Positions 46,882 through 55,578 of a stretch of DNA of 64,000 bases are shown here, in pieces. The notes below the pieces were generated by a model. That model ran no database searches and was not told the origin of the DNA. It saw only the letters and a list, made by a program, of their open reading frames with translations. Position 1 is the first letter of the stretch. The number at the start of each line of letters is the position of its first letter. The DNA comes from SAR202 cluster bacterium Io17-Chloro-G2 (GTDB lineage: Bacteria > Chloroflexota > Dehalococcoidia > Lucifugimonadales > UBA3495): the NCBI GenBank assembly GCA_002816875.1, contig MUCP01000049.1:36437-100436 (forward strand), given 5' to 3'. Made by a program: the position numbers and the translations under genes.

Positions 46882-48069
46882 TTGAAAACCTGCGCCATCG
46901 TCAAAACCCACGAGGTAGCCTTGAAGGGGAGAAACCGCCCCTGGTTCATGCGCCGCCTGGCCGACAACCTTCGCCGCGCCACCCAGGACGCCGGGGTTGA
47001 AGAAGTATGGCAGGGACAGATGCTGGTGGGCCTGACCTTGGCCGAAGGTGTTGACTGGCAACTGGTCAAGGAACGGGTGAAGGACTGTTTCGGTGTGGCC
47101 AAGTTTTTCCAGGCTTACCGGCTGCCCCGGGATCTTGACCTGGTGAAAGAGCAGCTTCCATTCCTATTGGAGCGCCATAGCTACGACTCGTTTCGCATCA
47201 CCGCGAACCGGGCCGACAAGCGGTTCCCGGTGAGGTCCGACGAGATCAACCGGGACCTGGGCGCATTCGTCAAAGACCTTTCCGGCGCCAGGGTGGACTT
47301 GACCAACCCAGACCTTGAGATATTCATCGACGTCCTGCCGAAGGAGATATTGGTCTATTTCGACGAGGTGAAGGCCTTTGGAGGGCTTCCCGTGGGGTCC
47401 AGCGGGCCGGTGGCGGTCATGCTTTCGGGGGGAATAGATTCTCCGGTTGCTGCCTGGAACATGATGAAGCGGGGCTGTCATGCCCATTTCGTCCATTTCC
47501 ACAGCTATCCCCTGGTGGACAACTCTTCCATGGAAAAGGCCGCTGAGCTGGCCCAGATGCTGACGCGGTTCCAGTACAATTCCGGTCTTTCTCTGGCGCC
47601 ATTGGCCGAGATTCAGAAGCAGATCATAGTCTCCACGCCGCCGGCCTACCGGATCATCCTATACCGGCGGTTCATGGTCCGCATCACCGAGATCTTGGCC
47701 CGGCGCATCGGAGCAAAGGCAATAGTGACCGGGGAGAGTTGCGGACAGGTCAGCTCCCAGACGTTGGAAAACATAGCGGCCGTGGACCAAGTGGCGGGGA
47801 TGCCGATATTGAGACCGTTGATCGGCGCCAACAAAGAGGAGATCATCAACGTCGCCAAGGACCTGGGCACATTTCCCGTTTCGATTCAGCCCGATCAGGA
47901 CTGTTGCACCCTCTTCGTGCCCAAGCATCCGGTGATCAGGGCCGAAGCGTCCATGGTTGCCAAGCTGGAATCGGCACTGTCCGTGGACGAGCTGGTTCAG
48001 CAGGCAGTGGAGAATACCCAGGTCAAGAACTTTTCCTTCGCCGATATGTTGACGGCCGCCGCGGGGTGA
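46882..48069 (+). CDS. thiI: tRNA 4-thiouridine sulfurtransferase ThiI
   Basis: A 395-residue enzyme that adenylates and thiolates tRNA U8; in many bacteria it also passes sulfur to thiazole synthesis. The N-terminal ferredoxin-like and THUMP regions (VALKGRNRPWFMRRLADNL) are followed by the PP-loop SGGIDS at 182-187 and by DQDCCTLFVPKHPV. No C-terminal rhodanese domain is present, as in the shorter form of the family. The start is TTG 46882, with AAAGGGTG upstream. A squalene/phytoene synthase-like gene follows 44 bp later. Confidence 0.94.
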   Translation: MKTCAIVKTHEVALKGRNRPWFMRRLADNLRRATQDAGVEEVWQGQMLVGLTLAEGVDWQLVKERVKDCFGVAKFFQAYRLPRDLDLVKEQLPFLLERHSYDSFRITANRADKRFPVRSDEINRDLGAFVKDLSGARVDLTNPDLEIFIDVLPKEILVYFDEVKAFGGLPVGSSGPVAVMLSGGIDSPVAAWNMMKRGCHAHFVHFHSYPLVDNSSMEKAAELAQMLTRFQYNSGLSLAPLAEIQKQIIVSTPPAYRIILYRRFMVRITEILARRIGAKAIVTGESCGQVSSQTLENIAAVDQVAGMPILRPLIGANKEEIINVAKDLGTFPVSIQPDQDCCTLFVPKHPVIRAEASMVAKLESALSVDELVQQAVENTQVKNFSFADMLTAAAG

Positions 48070-48112
48070 CTGCAGCGAGGAGTCCGGTACGGGTGTACGG
48101 ATTGAAACGGCC

Positions 48113-49219
48113 ATGACCTCGCCCCATACCGGTGAAGCGCTTCCTCCGGTGTCCGCCAGCCGGCGCGAACAAATCTTGGGCGGCCTGCTGCAGGCGGTTT
48201 CCAGGTCCTTTTACCTCACACTGAGGATCCTTCCCAAGGAACTGCGCGAGCCCGTGGGTCTGGCTTACCTCTTGGCCAGGGCGGCCGACACCATTGCCGA
48301 CACCCGGCTCCTATCCGCGGGCGGCCGGCTGGAACACCTTCAAACCTTCCGTAACCAAGTTACGGGTCCGGCGCAACTGTCCGCTCTGCACCAGTTGGAG
48401 GACGCTTTGACCAGTCAGCAGTCGATTCCGGCGGAACGGATACTGTTGACCTCGTTGCCGGAAGCATTCTCCCTGCTGGAAGGCCTGTCCGAAGCCGATT
48501 CCAGGCGCGTCCGCTGGGTGTTGCTGGAGTTGATGGCCGGAATGGAATTTGATCTGACAAACTTCCCCTCGGAGGATTCAGGGGAGATTGGCGCCGTGGA
48601 AAACGACCAGGCTTTGGATGGATACACCTACCAGGTTGCGGGTTGCGTGGGCCGATTCTGGACCGATATGTTGACGTACCACTTTGGAGATCATGCCGGG
48701 CGGTTGGGTGACTGGGACCCTGAAAGGATGTCAGCGTTGGGGGTGCGGTTTGGCAAAGCCTTGCAAATGACCAACATCCTGGGTGACGTGCCTAAGGACC
48801 TACGTATGGGCCGGTGCTACTTGCCCCTGGATCAATTGGCTCGGGTGGGAGTGGCGCCGGACCAGTTGCTGGACCAGATGTTCGATCCTCAGGCCGGTCC
48901 CAAGGCCCGGCCGGTTCTGGTAGCCGGTATTGAAACTGCCCTGGGGCATTACTCCGCCGCCGAAGAGTACATCTTGGCGATACCAAGAAGGCGCCGCCGG
49001 TTGCGCTTGGCGGCCCTGTGGCCGGTCCTCATCGGCCTGGGCACCCTGGCCCTCTTGGCCCGCAACCAACGTTGGCTGGATCCTGGCTCTCCCTCCCGGG
49101 TGACCAGGCGATGGGTCTACACCATGATGGCGCTGTCGTTCCTTGCCGTGAGCTCCAACCGGGCGTTGCGCTCCTGGATCGGCCGACTGCGCCGGGATGT
49201 TGAGGCGGGGATCTCTTGA
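48113..49219 (+). CDS. Squalene/phytoene synthase family protein
   Basis: A 368-residue head-to-head prenyl synthase. The first Asp-rich motif is DTIAD (59-63), and the second region reads QMTNILGDVPKDLRMGRCYL. RSFYLTLRILPKELREPVGLAY is typical of squalene synthase. The C-terminus has two hydrophobic stretches (LAALWPVLIGLGTLALL and VYTMMALSFLAVS) that could anchor it in the membrane. The product is most likely squalene, but phytoene-like products cannot be excluded. It follows thiI on the same strand. Its stop overlaps the upstream leader of the next gene. Confidence 0.87.
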   Translation: MTSPHTGEALPPVSASRREQILGGLLQAVSRSFYLTLRILPKELREPVGLAYLLARAADTIADTRLLSAGGRLEHLQTFRNQVTGPAQLSALHQLEDALTSQQSIPAERILLTSLPEAFSLLEGLSEADSRRVRWVLLELMAGMEFDLTNFPSEDSGEIGAVENDQALDGYTYQVAGCVGRFWTDMLTYHFGDHAGRLGDWDPERMSALGVRFGKALQMTNILGDVPKDLRMGRCYLPLDQLARVGVAPDQLLDQMFDPQAGPKARPVLVAGIETALGHYSAAEEYILAIPRRRRRLRLAALWPVLIGLGTLALLARNQRWLDPGSPSRVTRRWVYTMMALSFLAVSSNRALRSWIGRLRRDVEAGIS

Positions 49220-49317
49220 ATCGAATTTCTTCAAACGAGTTTCTTGACCACGCTGCCATATCCTGTACTATAAGCGCGTTGCGAACCTGCCACGGACCCT
49301 TTAGAAAAGGAGTCTAC

Positions 49318-49686
49318 ATGCCCAAATACACAAGGGTCTTTACCGGCGATGATGGCCTATCCCACATCGAAGAGTCGGAGCTTCCCTTTGAAGCTTTTCT
49401 GGATTCGGAAGGCGCTCACGGCGACGGCACACCCATGGAAAATGCCGCCGGCGTCACTTTCAGGCGCAATCAACCAGATTATTTCCTCGATTGGCACTGC
49501 GCCCCCCGCCGCCAGTATTCCATTACCTTAGCGGGAGAGGCTGAGATCGTCACCAGCGACGGCGCGGTGGCGCGATGCGGGCCCGGATCGATATTGTTGG
49601 CGGAAGACCTTACCGGCAAAGGGCACACCACCAGAGTAGTGGGCGGCCAGGAAAGGCTGACAGTGTTGGTACCACTGGCCGATTAG
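49318..49686 (+). CDS. small cupin-fold protein
   Basis: A 122-residue protein with a cupin-like pattern: TFRRNQPDYFLDWHCAPRRQ, then YSITLAGEAEIVTSDGAVAR and CGPGSILLAEDLTGKGHTTR. Only scattered His residues are present, so metal binding is uncertain. ATG 49318 has AAGGAG six bases upstream; an in-frame ATG at 49216 overlaps the upstream gene and lacks such a site. The function is unknown. Confidence 0.8.
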   Translation: MPKYTRVFTGDDGLSHIEESELPFEAFLDSEGAHGDGTPMENAAGVTFRRNQPDYFLDWHCAPRRQYSITLAGEAEIVTSDGAVARCGPGSILLAEDLTGKGHTTRVVGGQERLTVLVPLAD

Positions 49687-49754
49687 ATTGGCTTTCCAGA
49701 TACCTTGTTCAAACGTGGCTCGAAAGGTGTGACTTCAGCAAAGTCAAAACGGGG

Positions 49755-49850
49755 CCTAAATCCCCCTCTGCGAAAGGGGGGATTAGGTCTTCTCATTTTC
49801 GAAATAAGGAATTTGGCCCCCCTTTGCAAAGGGGGTTGGGGGGATTTCCG
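49755..49850. repeat. MITE-like repeat with inverted ends
   Basis: CCTAAATCCCCCTCTGCGAA and AGGGGGGATTAGG form one hairpin. GGCCCCCCTTTGCAAAGGGG, then GTTGGGGGGATTT, form the other end. The outer ends AAATCCCC and GGGGATTT are inverted. It lies in the 49687-49966 gap, where I see no other gene. Confidence 0.6.
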
Positions 49851-49966
49851 CCCAACCTATGTGGTGGGTCTCCCAGGAGTAAGGACGCACTCCCGTCGCA
49901 TAGGATTTTGAAATAGCCGGCAGCTGGTGACTAACCCGGTAATTTGATCAAAATTGAGGATCAACA

Positions 49967-51172
49967 ATGACCACCGCCCATGACCTTCAAGGCGAATACA
50001 GCCCCGCGGTCCCTTCCCGGGTGATTTTTGGCAGAGGCAAAGCGGCAACCCTTCGAGATGAGATAACCGCCCTTGGGGGCAAGCGGGTGCTGGTGCTTTC
50101 CGGCCGGACCGTGGCTGAAAAGACCGATGCCGTCAGGAGGGTGTCTAGCGCCTTGGGAGACATGTGCGTAGGGGTCTATTCCGGCCTCACCCAACGCGCT
50201 CCCCTGTCCGCAGCGGTGGAAGCGACGCAGATGGCGCTGGAAGCCGAGGCGGATACCCTGGTTGGCGTGGGCGGCAGCACCATTTCCGACGCGGCCCGGA
50301 TGATCGCCGTGATGATGGTCGAGAACATCTCCACCGAGGACCGGCTGCGGGAGTTGGGCCGCCAGCAGGACGGAATGTTGACCCCGGACCTGACCGGGAA
50401 ACGCCTGGCGTTGCAGGTGTCCATCCCAACCACCCTATCGGCCGGGGAATTCAACACCGGCGGCGGGAACATATTGGACGACGTGTCCAACCATAAGATC
50501 CGCGTGCGTCATGCATCGCTTTACGCTCATCTCATCGTGCTGGATCCGGAGATGACCGTGGGCACGCCCGACTGGCTCTGGCTTTCCACTGGGGTGAAAG
50601 CCCTGGATCATTGCATAGAGCACCTGTACTCCCGGGGCAACCAGCCGGCGACGGATGCAACGGCGTTGATGGCGGCGGAACGCCTCTTCTATAACTTGCC
50701 CCGGTCTCGGGAAGCTGATTCAGACCTGGACGCCAGGATGGAATGCCTCATGGCTGCTTGGATGTCCATGCTTGGCTCGCCCAACGTCAGCTCCGGCTTG
50801 AGCCATGGTTTGGGACATGTGATCGGCGTGAAATATTCGGTGGGACACGGGTACACCTCCTGCGTCACCCAACCCTACGTGATGGAGTACAACCGCCCAG
50901 CCTCGGCCCACAAGCAGGCTCTGCTGGCCCGGTCGGCGGGGATCGACATCAATGGAATGGACGACGAAACCGGCGCCGAGGCGGCGGCCAGGGCGGTGGA
51001 CGATTTCATCGTCGGCCTGGGCATGCCCCACCGGCTGCGGGAGCTGGAGATACCCAGGGAAGACCTGCCGGTCATAGCCGAAATGACTTTGGCCGACGGC
51101 GCGACCAAGAACAACGCCATTCAGATGACCAGCGTTGACCAGATGATGCAGGTCCTGGAAGCAGCATTCTAA
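49967..51172 (+). CDS. Iron-containing alcohol dehydrogenase / maleylacetate reductase-like
   Basis: A 401-residue group III dehydrogenase. The Rossmann part has VGVGGSTISDAARMIAV, and the metal ligands are likely the Asp in VLDPEM and the His residues in KALDHCIEH, SHGLGHVIG and GHGYTSC. Such enzymes reduce aldehydes, keto acids or maleylacetate with NAD(P)H. The substrate is unknown; aromatic-ring catabolism is one possibility because maleylacetate reductases share this form. A MITE-like repeat separates it from the upstream cupin gene. Confidence 0.88.
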   Translation: MTTAHDLQGEYSPAVPSRVIFGRGKAATLRDEITALGGKRVLVLSGRTVAEKTDAVRRVSSALGDMCVGVYSGLTQRAPLSAAVEATQMALEAEADTLVGVGGSTISDAARMIAVMMVENISTEDRLRELGRQQDGMLTPDLTGKRLALQVSIPTTLSAGEFNTGGGNILDDVSNHKIRVRHASLYAHLIVLDPEMTVGTPDWLWLSTGVKALDHCIEHLYSRGNQPATDATALMAAERLFYNLPRSREADSDLDARMECLMAAWMSMLGSPNVSSGLSHGLGHVIGVKYSVGHGYTSCVTQPYVMEYNRPASAHKQALLARSAGIDINGMDDETGAEAAARAVDDFIVGLGMPHRLRELEIPREDLPVIAEMTLADGATKNNAIQMTSVDQMMQVLEAAF

Positions 51173-51251
51173 AACCCTATTCTGAGAGGGCCGTCCCCGT
51201 TGCAACTCCCGCCGGATCGTTCGTTGAATCGTCCTGGCCCACAGTGATCTA

Positions 51252-51779
51252 ATGACCGTAGAAGCCTCCGCTGGGCCGGTGTCCCAGTTAATAGATACGT
51301 TGAGCCTTGGGCTGGCGGAAGCTATCAAGCAACTTGGAACCGGCCATCCTGACGTCATATCCAGCCGCAATGAGCTGGCTAGGGTCTGCCGCTACGCCCG
51401 CCGGTTCGACGAAGCCCTTCGTCTCTATGCCCAGACACTGGCCGTCCAACATCGGCGCCACGGCCCGGATCATCCGGCAACGCTGCGGGCCCGCTCCCGG
51501 TTGGGAAATACCTATTACGCCGCGGGACGCTATCCCCAGGCCATGCGTTGGTTCCGGGATATCCTGGTAAAAAGAGAACGGGTGTTGGGACCGGACCATC
51601 CGGACACGTTACGTAGCAAGAGCAGCCTGGCCAATACCTACCTGGCCATGGGCCGCCCCCTTTTGGCGGCGCGGCTCCATCGGGAAACCCTCGAAACCAG
51701 GACCAGGGTGTTGGGACCGGACCACGTCAGGACCCAGTCCAGCCGCCAACGCTTGGATGCTGCCAGCGGGCTGATTTAG
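51252..51779 (+). CDS. Tetratricopeptide repeat protein (kinesin-light-chain-like)
   Basis: A 175-residue protein with about three repeats of 42 residues, each with the GPDHP spacer: RHGPDHPATLRARSRLGNTY, LGPDHPDTLRSKSSLANTYL and LGPDHVRTQSSRQRL. Each repeat is a pair of helices of the KLC/TPR_10 type, usually a protein-protein interface. Repeats two and three share near-identical DNA (GGGTGTTGGGACCGGACCA) exactly 126 bp apart, which points to recent duplication. No partner domain is present in the gene. Confidence 0.83.
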   Translation: MTVEASAGPVSQLIDTLSLGLAEAIKQLGTGHPDVISSRNELARVCRYARRFDEALRLYAQTLAVQHRRHGPDHPATLRARSRLGNTYYAAGRYPQAMRWFRDILVKRERVLGPDHPDTLRSKSSLANTYLAMGRPLLAARLHRETLETRTRVLGPDHVRTQSSRQRLDAASGLI

Positions 51780-51874
51780 AGACCATGTCAATGACCCGGA
51801 TCTTCTGGTGACCGCCGTCCAAATCACCATGCGGTCAGAGGACGCTGACCGGCGTCTATGAACAGGGAGGGCGC

Positions 51875-52714
51875 GTGCCAAGTTTTTCGGCCAATGGCGT
51901 GAATATATTTTACGAGGTCACCGGACGGGGATTCCCCTTGGTTTGGTGCCATGAATTTGCTGGCAACCATGAAAGTTGGGAGCCGCAGGCCAGGTATTTT
52001 TCCCGCCGCTACCAGGTCTTCACCTACGCGGCCAGGGGCTATCCGCCGTCGGACGTGCCCAGCGATCCCGCAGCCTATTCCCAAGACCTGGCGGTGGAAG
52101 ACCTCCATCTACTGTTAGTACACCTGGGAATAGGCGATGCCTACATCGGCGGTTTGTCCATGGGAGGGACCACCGCGTTGAATTTCGGCATCGCCCATCC
52201 GGAAATGGCCCGGGCGCTGATAGTCGCGTCGGCGGGCTCCGGGTCCGACGGTCCCGAACAGTTTCGCCGGTCGGGGCAGGCGCTTATCGGCCGGCTGACG
52301 ACCGAAGGCATGGGGCCGGTGGCCGATGATTACGCCCGGGGCGAGACCAGGGTGCAATACCTGCGCAAGGACCCCAGGGGCTGGGAGGAGTTCCATCGGG
52401 GCCTGTCGTCCCATTCGGCCCTTGGCTCGGCCCTCACCTACCAGGGCGTGCAGCTTAACCGGCCCACTGTGTATGGGCTGGAAGAGAAGTTGCGGGAACT
52501 GCCGATGCCGGCGCTGATCATGATCGGGGACGAAGACGGCCCCTGCGTAGAGCCGGCTGTTTTCATGAAACAGACCATCCCAAACGCCGGACTGGCCGTG
52601 TTCCCCCAGAGCGGTCACACCATCAACCTGGAAGAACCTGACCTGTTCAACCGCACCGTTTCCGACTTTCTTACCGCCGTGGAAGGTGGGAGGTGGGCCA
52701 AGGGGGCGGGTTAA
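51875..52714 (+). CDS. Alpha/beta hydrolase
   Basis: A 279-residue alpha/beta-hydrolase. The nucleophile elbow is GLSMGG with Ser95. The acid is probably the Asp in MIGDEDGP and the general base is the His in SGHTINLEEP. The pattern resembles 3-oxoadipate enol-lactonase-like and general esterase families. The GTG start has GGGAGGG upstream. Its stop overlaps the end of the CoA-transferase gene on the other strand by four bases, so the two genes converge with no terminator between them. The substrate is unknown. Confidence 0.87.
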   Translation: MPSFSANGVNIFYEVTGRGFPLVWCHEFAGNHESWEPQARYFSRRYQVFTYAARGYPPSDVPSDPAAYSQDLAVEDLHLLLVHLGIGDAYIGGLSMGGTTALNFGIAHPEMARALIVASAGSGSDGPEQFRRSGQALIGRLTTEGMGPVADDYARGETRVQYLRKDPRGWEEFHRGLSSHSALGSALTYQGVQLNRPTVYGLEEKLRELPMPALIMIGDEDGPCVEPAVFMKQTIPNAGLAVFPQSGHTINLEEPDLFNRTVSDFLTAVEGGRWAKGAG

Positions 52715-53955
52715 TCCACCACTCCGTTTTCTACCCACTGGTCCATCTGTTCTCTCTCAACCCCCAGCAATTCGCCAAGCACGTAACCGTTATGCTGGCC
52801 CAGCAGCGGCCCGGGAGCTCGGATGGTGGCTGGGGTCCCGGTAAATTTCCAGGGTGGGCTGGGCACCTGGATGTGTCCCAGGATTGGATGTTCGACGAAG
52901 TCCCAAGTTTTGCGGGCGTGGAGGTGGGGGTCTGCGGCGAGTTCTTTTCCATCAATAGATATGTCTGCCGCGATGCCCGCCTGTTGCAGCAGTTCTGCAG
53001 TCTCGCCGGCATCCCTGGTCAGCGTCCAGTCTTGGATGAGTTGATCCAACGCTTCCCGGTTGTCCCAGCGTTTGAGCGCATCGGCGAAACGGGGGTCACT
53101 CAACCACTTGGGATTTTGCGTGACCCGGCAGAGGTCCTGCCACTGTTCTTGGTTCACCACTGCTATGGTCAACCATCGATCGTCTCCCGAACATTGGTAA
53201 CAACCGTGGGGAGCTAACCCAGGTTCTTCGTTGCCCCGGCGTTCTTGAACCACGCCGTTCATGGTGTATTCCATCAGGGCCTCACCGCTGAACATGGTTA
53301 TGGCTTCCCTTGAGGATAGGTCGATGAACTCGCCATGGCCGGTGCGCCGCCGGCGGAAAAGCGCGGTGAGCAGGGCGAACAATGCCGTAGCGCCGATGCG
53401 GGAGTCGACGCTGTCGTGCATCTCGGCGGGCGGACCGTCGCTATAACCGGTGAGGTGGCCCAGTCCGCCCAAAGCGCTGAAGGCTGGAGCATAGCCGGGG
53501 TATGAACTTTCGGGGCCCGTGGCGCCCGCCCCGGAAATGGAAGCCATGATGATGGTGGGATTGCTCTCACGAAGCTGTGAATAACCAAGCCCCAAACGGT
53601 CCATTACGCCTGGGCGCATGTTTTCCACCACCACGTCGCTGATGGCCGCAAGACGGTGGCCCAGGTCTATGGCCTGGGGTTCCTTCAGGTTCAACAGGAC
53701 GCTTAGTTTGTTTAGATTGACGCTGTTGAACACCGGGGAATTGTCGGCTGCGCCACCGGCGGTTTGGCCTGGGGTTTGAAACGAATACGGCGGCCGCCGG
53801 GCGGCGTCCAACCGGGTGTTGCTTTCCACCTTTATGACTTCCGCGCCCAGGAATCCCAGAAGAAGGGAAGGAAAGGGTCCGGCCATCAGGTTGGTGAAGT
53901 CCAAAACCCGGATGCCGGCCAAAGCCGCCTTTAGGACTGCGCCATCGGATATCAC
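52711..53955 (-). CDS. Family III CoA-transferase, downstream subunit with catalytic Asp
   Basis: A 414-residue CaiB/BaiF-type CoA-transferase. It starts VISDGAVLKAALAGIRVLDF with AGPFPSLLLGFLGAEVIKVE, and NLNKLSVLLNL follows. The nucleophile aligns to Asp184 in SVDSRIGATALFALLTAL, followed by RRRRTGHGEFIDL. GTG 53955 overlaps the upstream TAG stop by one base (TAGTG), so translation is coupled. An in-frame ATG further upstream lies inside the previous gene and is unlikely. Its paralogue is the gene at 28180-29430, in the same relative place. Acid substrates are unknown. Confidence 0.86.
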   Translation of the reverse strand: MISDGAVLKAALAGIRVLDFTNLMAGPFPSLLLGFLGAEVIKVESNTRLDAARRPPYSFQTPGQTAGGAADNSPVFNSVNLNKLSVLLNLKEPQAIDLGHRLAAISDVVVENMRPGVMDRLGLGYSQLRESNPTIIMASISGAGATGPESSYPGYAPAFSALGGLGHLTGYSDGPPAEMHDSVDSRIGATALFALLTALFRRRRTGHGEFIDLSSREAITMFSGEALMEYTMNGVVQERRGNEEPGLAPHGCYQCSGDDRWLTIAVVNQEQWQDLCRVTQNPKWLSDPRFADALKRWDNREALDQLIQDWTLTRDAGETAELLQQAGIAADISIDGKELAADPHLHARKTWDFVEHPILGHIQVPSPPWKFTGTPATIRAPGPLLGQHNGYVLGELLGVEREQMDQWVENGVVD

Positions 53956-55166
53956 TAAATAGTCCCTCCACGGCCCAGCCGGGATAGCTCTTGGGGCGCC
54001 AGCCCCAGCTCGCCGCATAGTATCTTCTCGTTGTGTTGCCCCAAGGTGGGCGCGGGCTTGGTGTCCGGCCGGCCGCCGGCGCCAAAACGGTAGGGCCTGC
54101 CGGGATGGCGCAAAGTCCCGGCCATGGGGTGGGTCACGTCTTCGAAAAACTCACGGGCTTCGAACTGGGGCGAGTGGTGGGCGTTCTCGGGAGTGGAGAA
54201 GAAGGCGGTGGGGCAACCGCTGGGGGCCACCTGGTAATAGATTTCCTCCTTGCCCTGGCCGGAGGCCCATTCCGAGAGGACCAGGTTGATCGCAGCGCCA
54301 TTTTCAATGCGCGCCGGCCGGGTACGGAACCTGGCATCTTCGGCCAATTCCGGCCGGCCCATGATCTCCGCCAGGGCTTTCCACTGGCTATCTTCCCTGG
54401 GATATAGGATGACATAACCATCCCGGCAGCCAAATATCCCGCCGTACTCATAGCTGCGGGACCGGTCGTAAACGATGCCTTGTCCCATGGATTGCGCCAT
54501 GCCCAAACGGCTGAGACCCATGATGGCTTCTTGCTTGGAGATGTCCACTTGCTGGCCGGCGCCCGATGCTTCCCTGGCCAGCAACGCCGCCACCGCAGCG
54601 GACGCGGCCATCAGACCGGCGTCGTATTCTCCCAAATGGACCCCTCCGGCCACGGGGCCCCTTTCTGGAAACAGGGCGTTGGTCATGCCTCCCGGCAGGG
54701 TGTACCCTTCTCCCGAGGCATGAAATGTGTTGATGTGGTTGGCTTTCCAAGAAGCTTTTGGGCCGTCCTGGCCGTAGGGAGTGATGGAAACCTGGACCAA
54801 CCCGGGGTTGGATTCCTTTAGTTTCGGGTAATCCAACCCCATCTCCGCCATTTCCCCCGGACGGCGGTCTTCGATCAATATGATAGTTTTGGCGGCAAGG
54901 CGAAGGAATAGGTCCCGGCCCGTGGGCGAAGTGGGATTCAGGGTGACGCTTTGTTTGTTGGTGTTGAGGAACAGGAACAGCCCGCTCTTCTCCCGGTGGG
55001 GAATACCACTGGGAAAAGGGCCGTATCTCCGGGCTGGGTCACCCCTGACCGGCTCTTCCACCTTCAATACAGTGGCGCCCATTTCCGCCAGGAGTTTGCC
55101 GCAATACGGTCCGGAAACAAATCCGGCGTATTCCAATACGGTCACACCAGCCAAGGCGTCAAACAA
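53955..55166 (-). CDS. Family III CoA-transferase, upstream subunit with Glu at the catalytic position
   Basis: A 403-residue CaiB/BaiF-type CoA-transferase subunit. It is closely related to the gene at 26943-28178: both have a GPYCGKLLAEMG or APFCGKVLAELG stretch, and a GPFP-x-SGLFLF-x-N-x-NK block. At the nucleophile position the helix reads GEYDAGLMAASAAVAALL, so Glu180 stands where active enzymes have Asp. Glu is the nucleophile in another CoA-transferase family, so weak activity is conceivable. The start is TTG 55166, chosen for GGGAGG six bases upstream; the frame extends to 55247, but those residues look unlike protein. It is first in a two-gene operon. Confidence 0.84.
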   Translation of the reverse strand: MFDALAGVTVLEYAGFVSGPYCGKLLAEMGATVLKVEEPVRGDPARRYGPFPSGIPHREKSGLFLFLNTNKQSVTLNPTSPTGRDLFLRLAAKTIILIEDRRPGEMAEMGLDYPKLKESNPGLVQVSITPYGQDGPKASWKANHINTFHASGEGYTLPGGMTNALFPERGPVAGGVHLGEYDAGLMAASAAVAALLAREASGAGQQVDISKQEAIMGLSRLGMAQSMGQGIVYDRSRSYEYGGIFGCRDGYVILYPREDSQWKALAEIMGRPELAEDARFRTRPARIENGAAINLVLSEWASGQGKEEIYYQVAPSGCPTAFFSTPENAHHSPQFEAREFFEDVTHPMAGTLRHPGRPYRFGAGGRPDTKPAPTLGQHNEKILCGELGLAPQELSRLGRGGTI

Positions 55167-55421
55167 CCTGAACCTCCCGGCCAAATCAGTATCAAGCCGG
55201 GTATCTAAACACCGGCTACCTAAACATGGGAAAGGATACCCCGGCAAACGTTGGCTGAAAAGGCCGTTGCCTGATCGGGTCTGGCAGGGATCAATGCCGG
55301 TTTAATCTATAACCGATCCTCTAGACTACCCGTGGCGATAGAGTGAAGAATCTCGATCAAGCACGGGAACGTATCACTAATCGTCCTAATTTTTTCTTAA
55401 CAATCTGAAACTAACATCAAA

Positions 55422-55448
55422 GCGCATACGGCGCGTACGGCGCATACG
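55422..55448. repeat. 9-bp tandem repeat upstream of export operon
   Basis: GCGCATACG (55422-55430), GCGCGTACG (55431-55439) and GCGCATACG (55440-55448) in tandem, preceded by an AT-rich stretch with TTTTTTCTTAACAATC. It lies 130 bp before the adaptor gene and might be a regulator site. The rest of the 55248-55578 gap shows nothing I recognise. Confidence 0.5.
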
Positions 55449-55578
55449 CCGGACACGAGTGATGATTCAGGTGATTATGGTAGGATGGCCGAAATACCTC
55501 CGCATGGCCGGCGTGATCTGGTTTTACCCCGCCTTATCATTCTCACCCTGAAGCGGCCGATGTGGAAGGTGGTAGATC

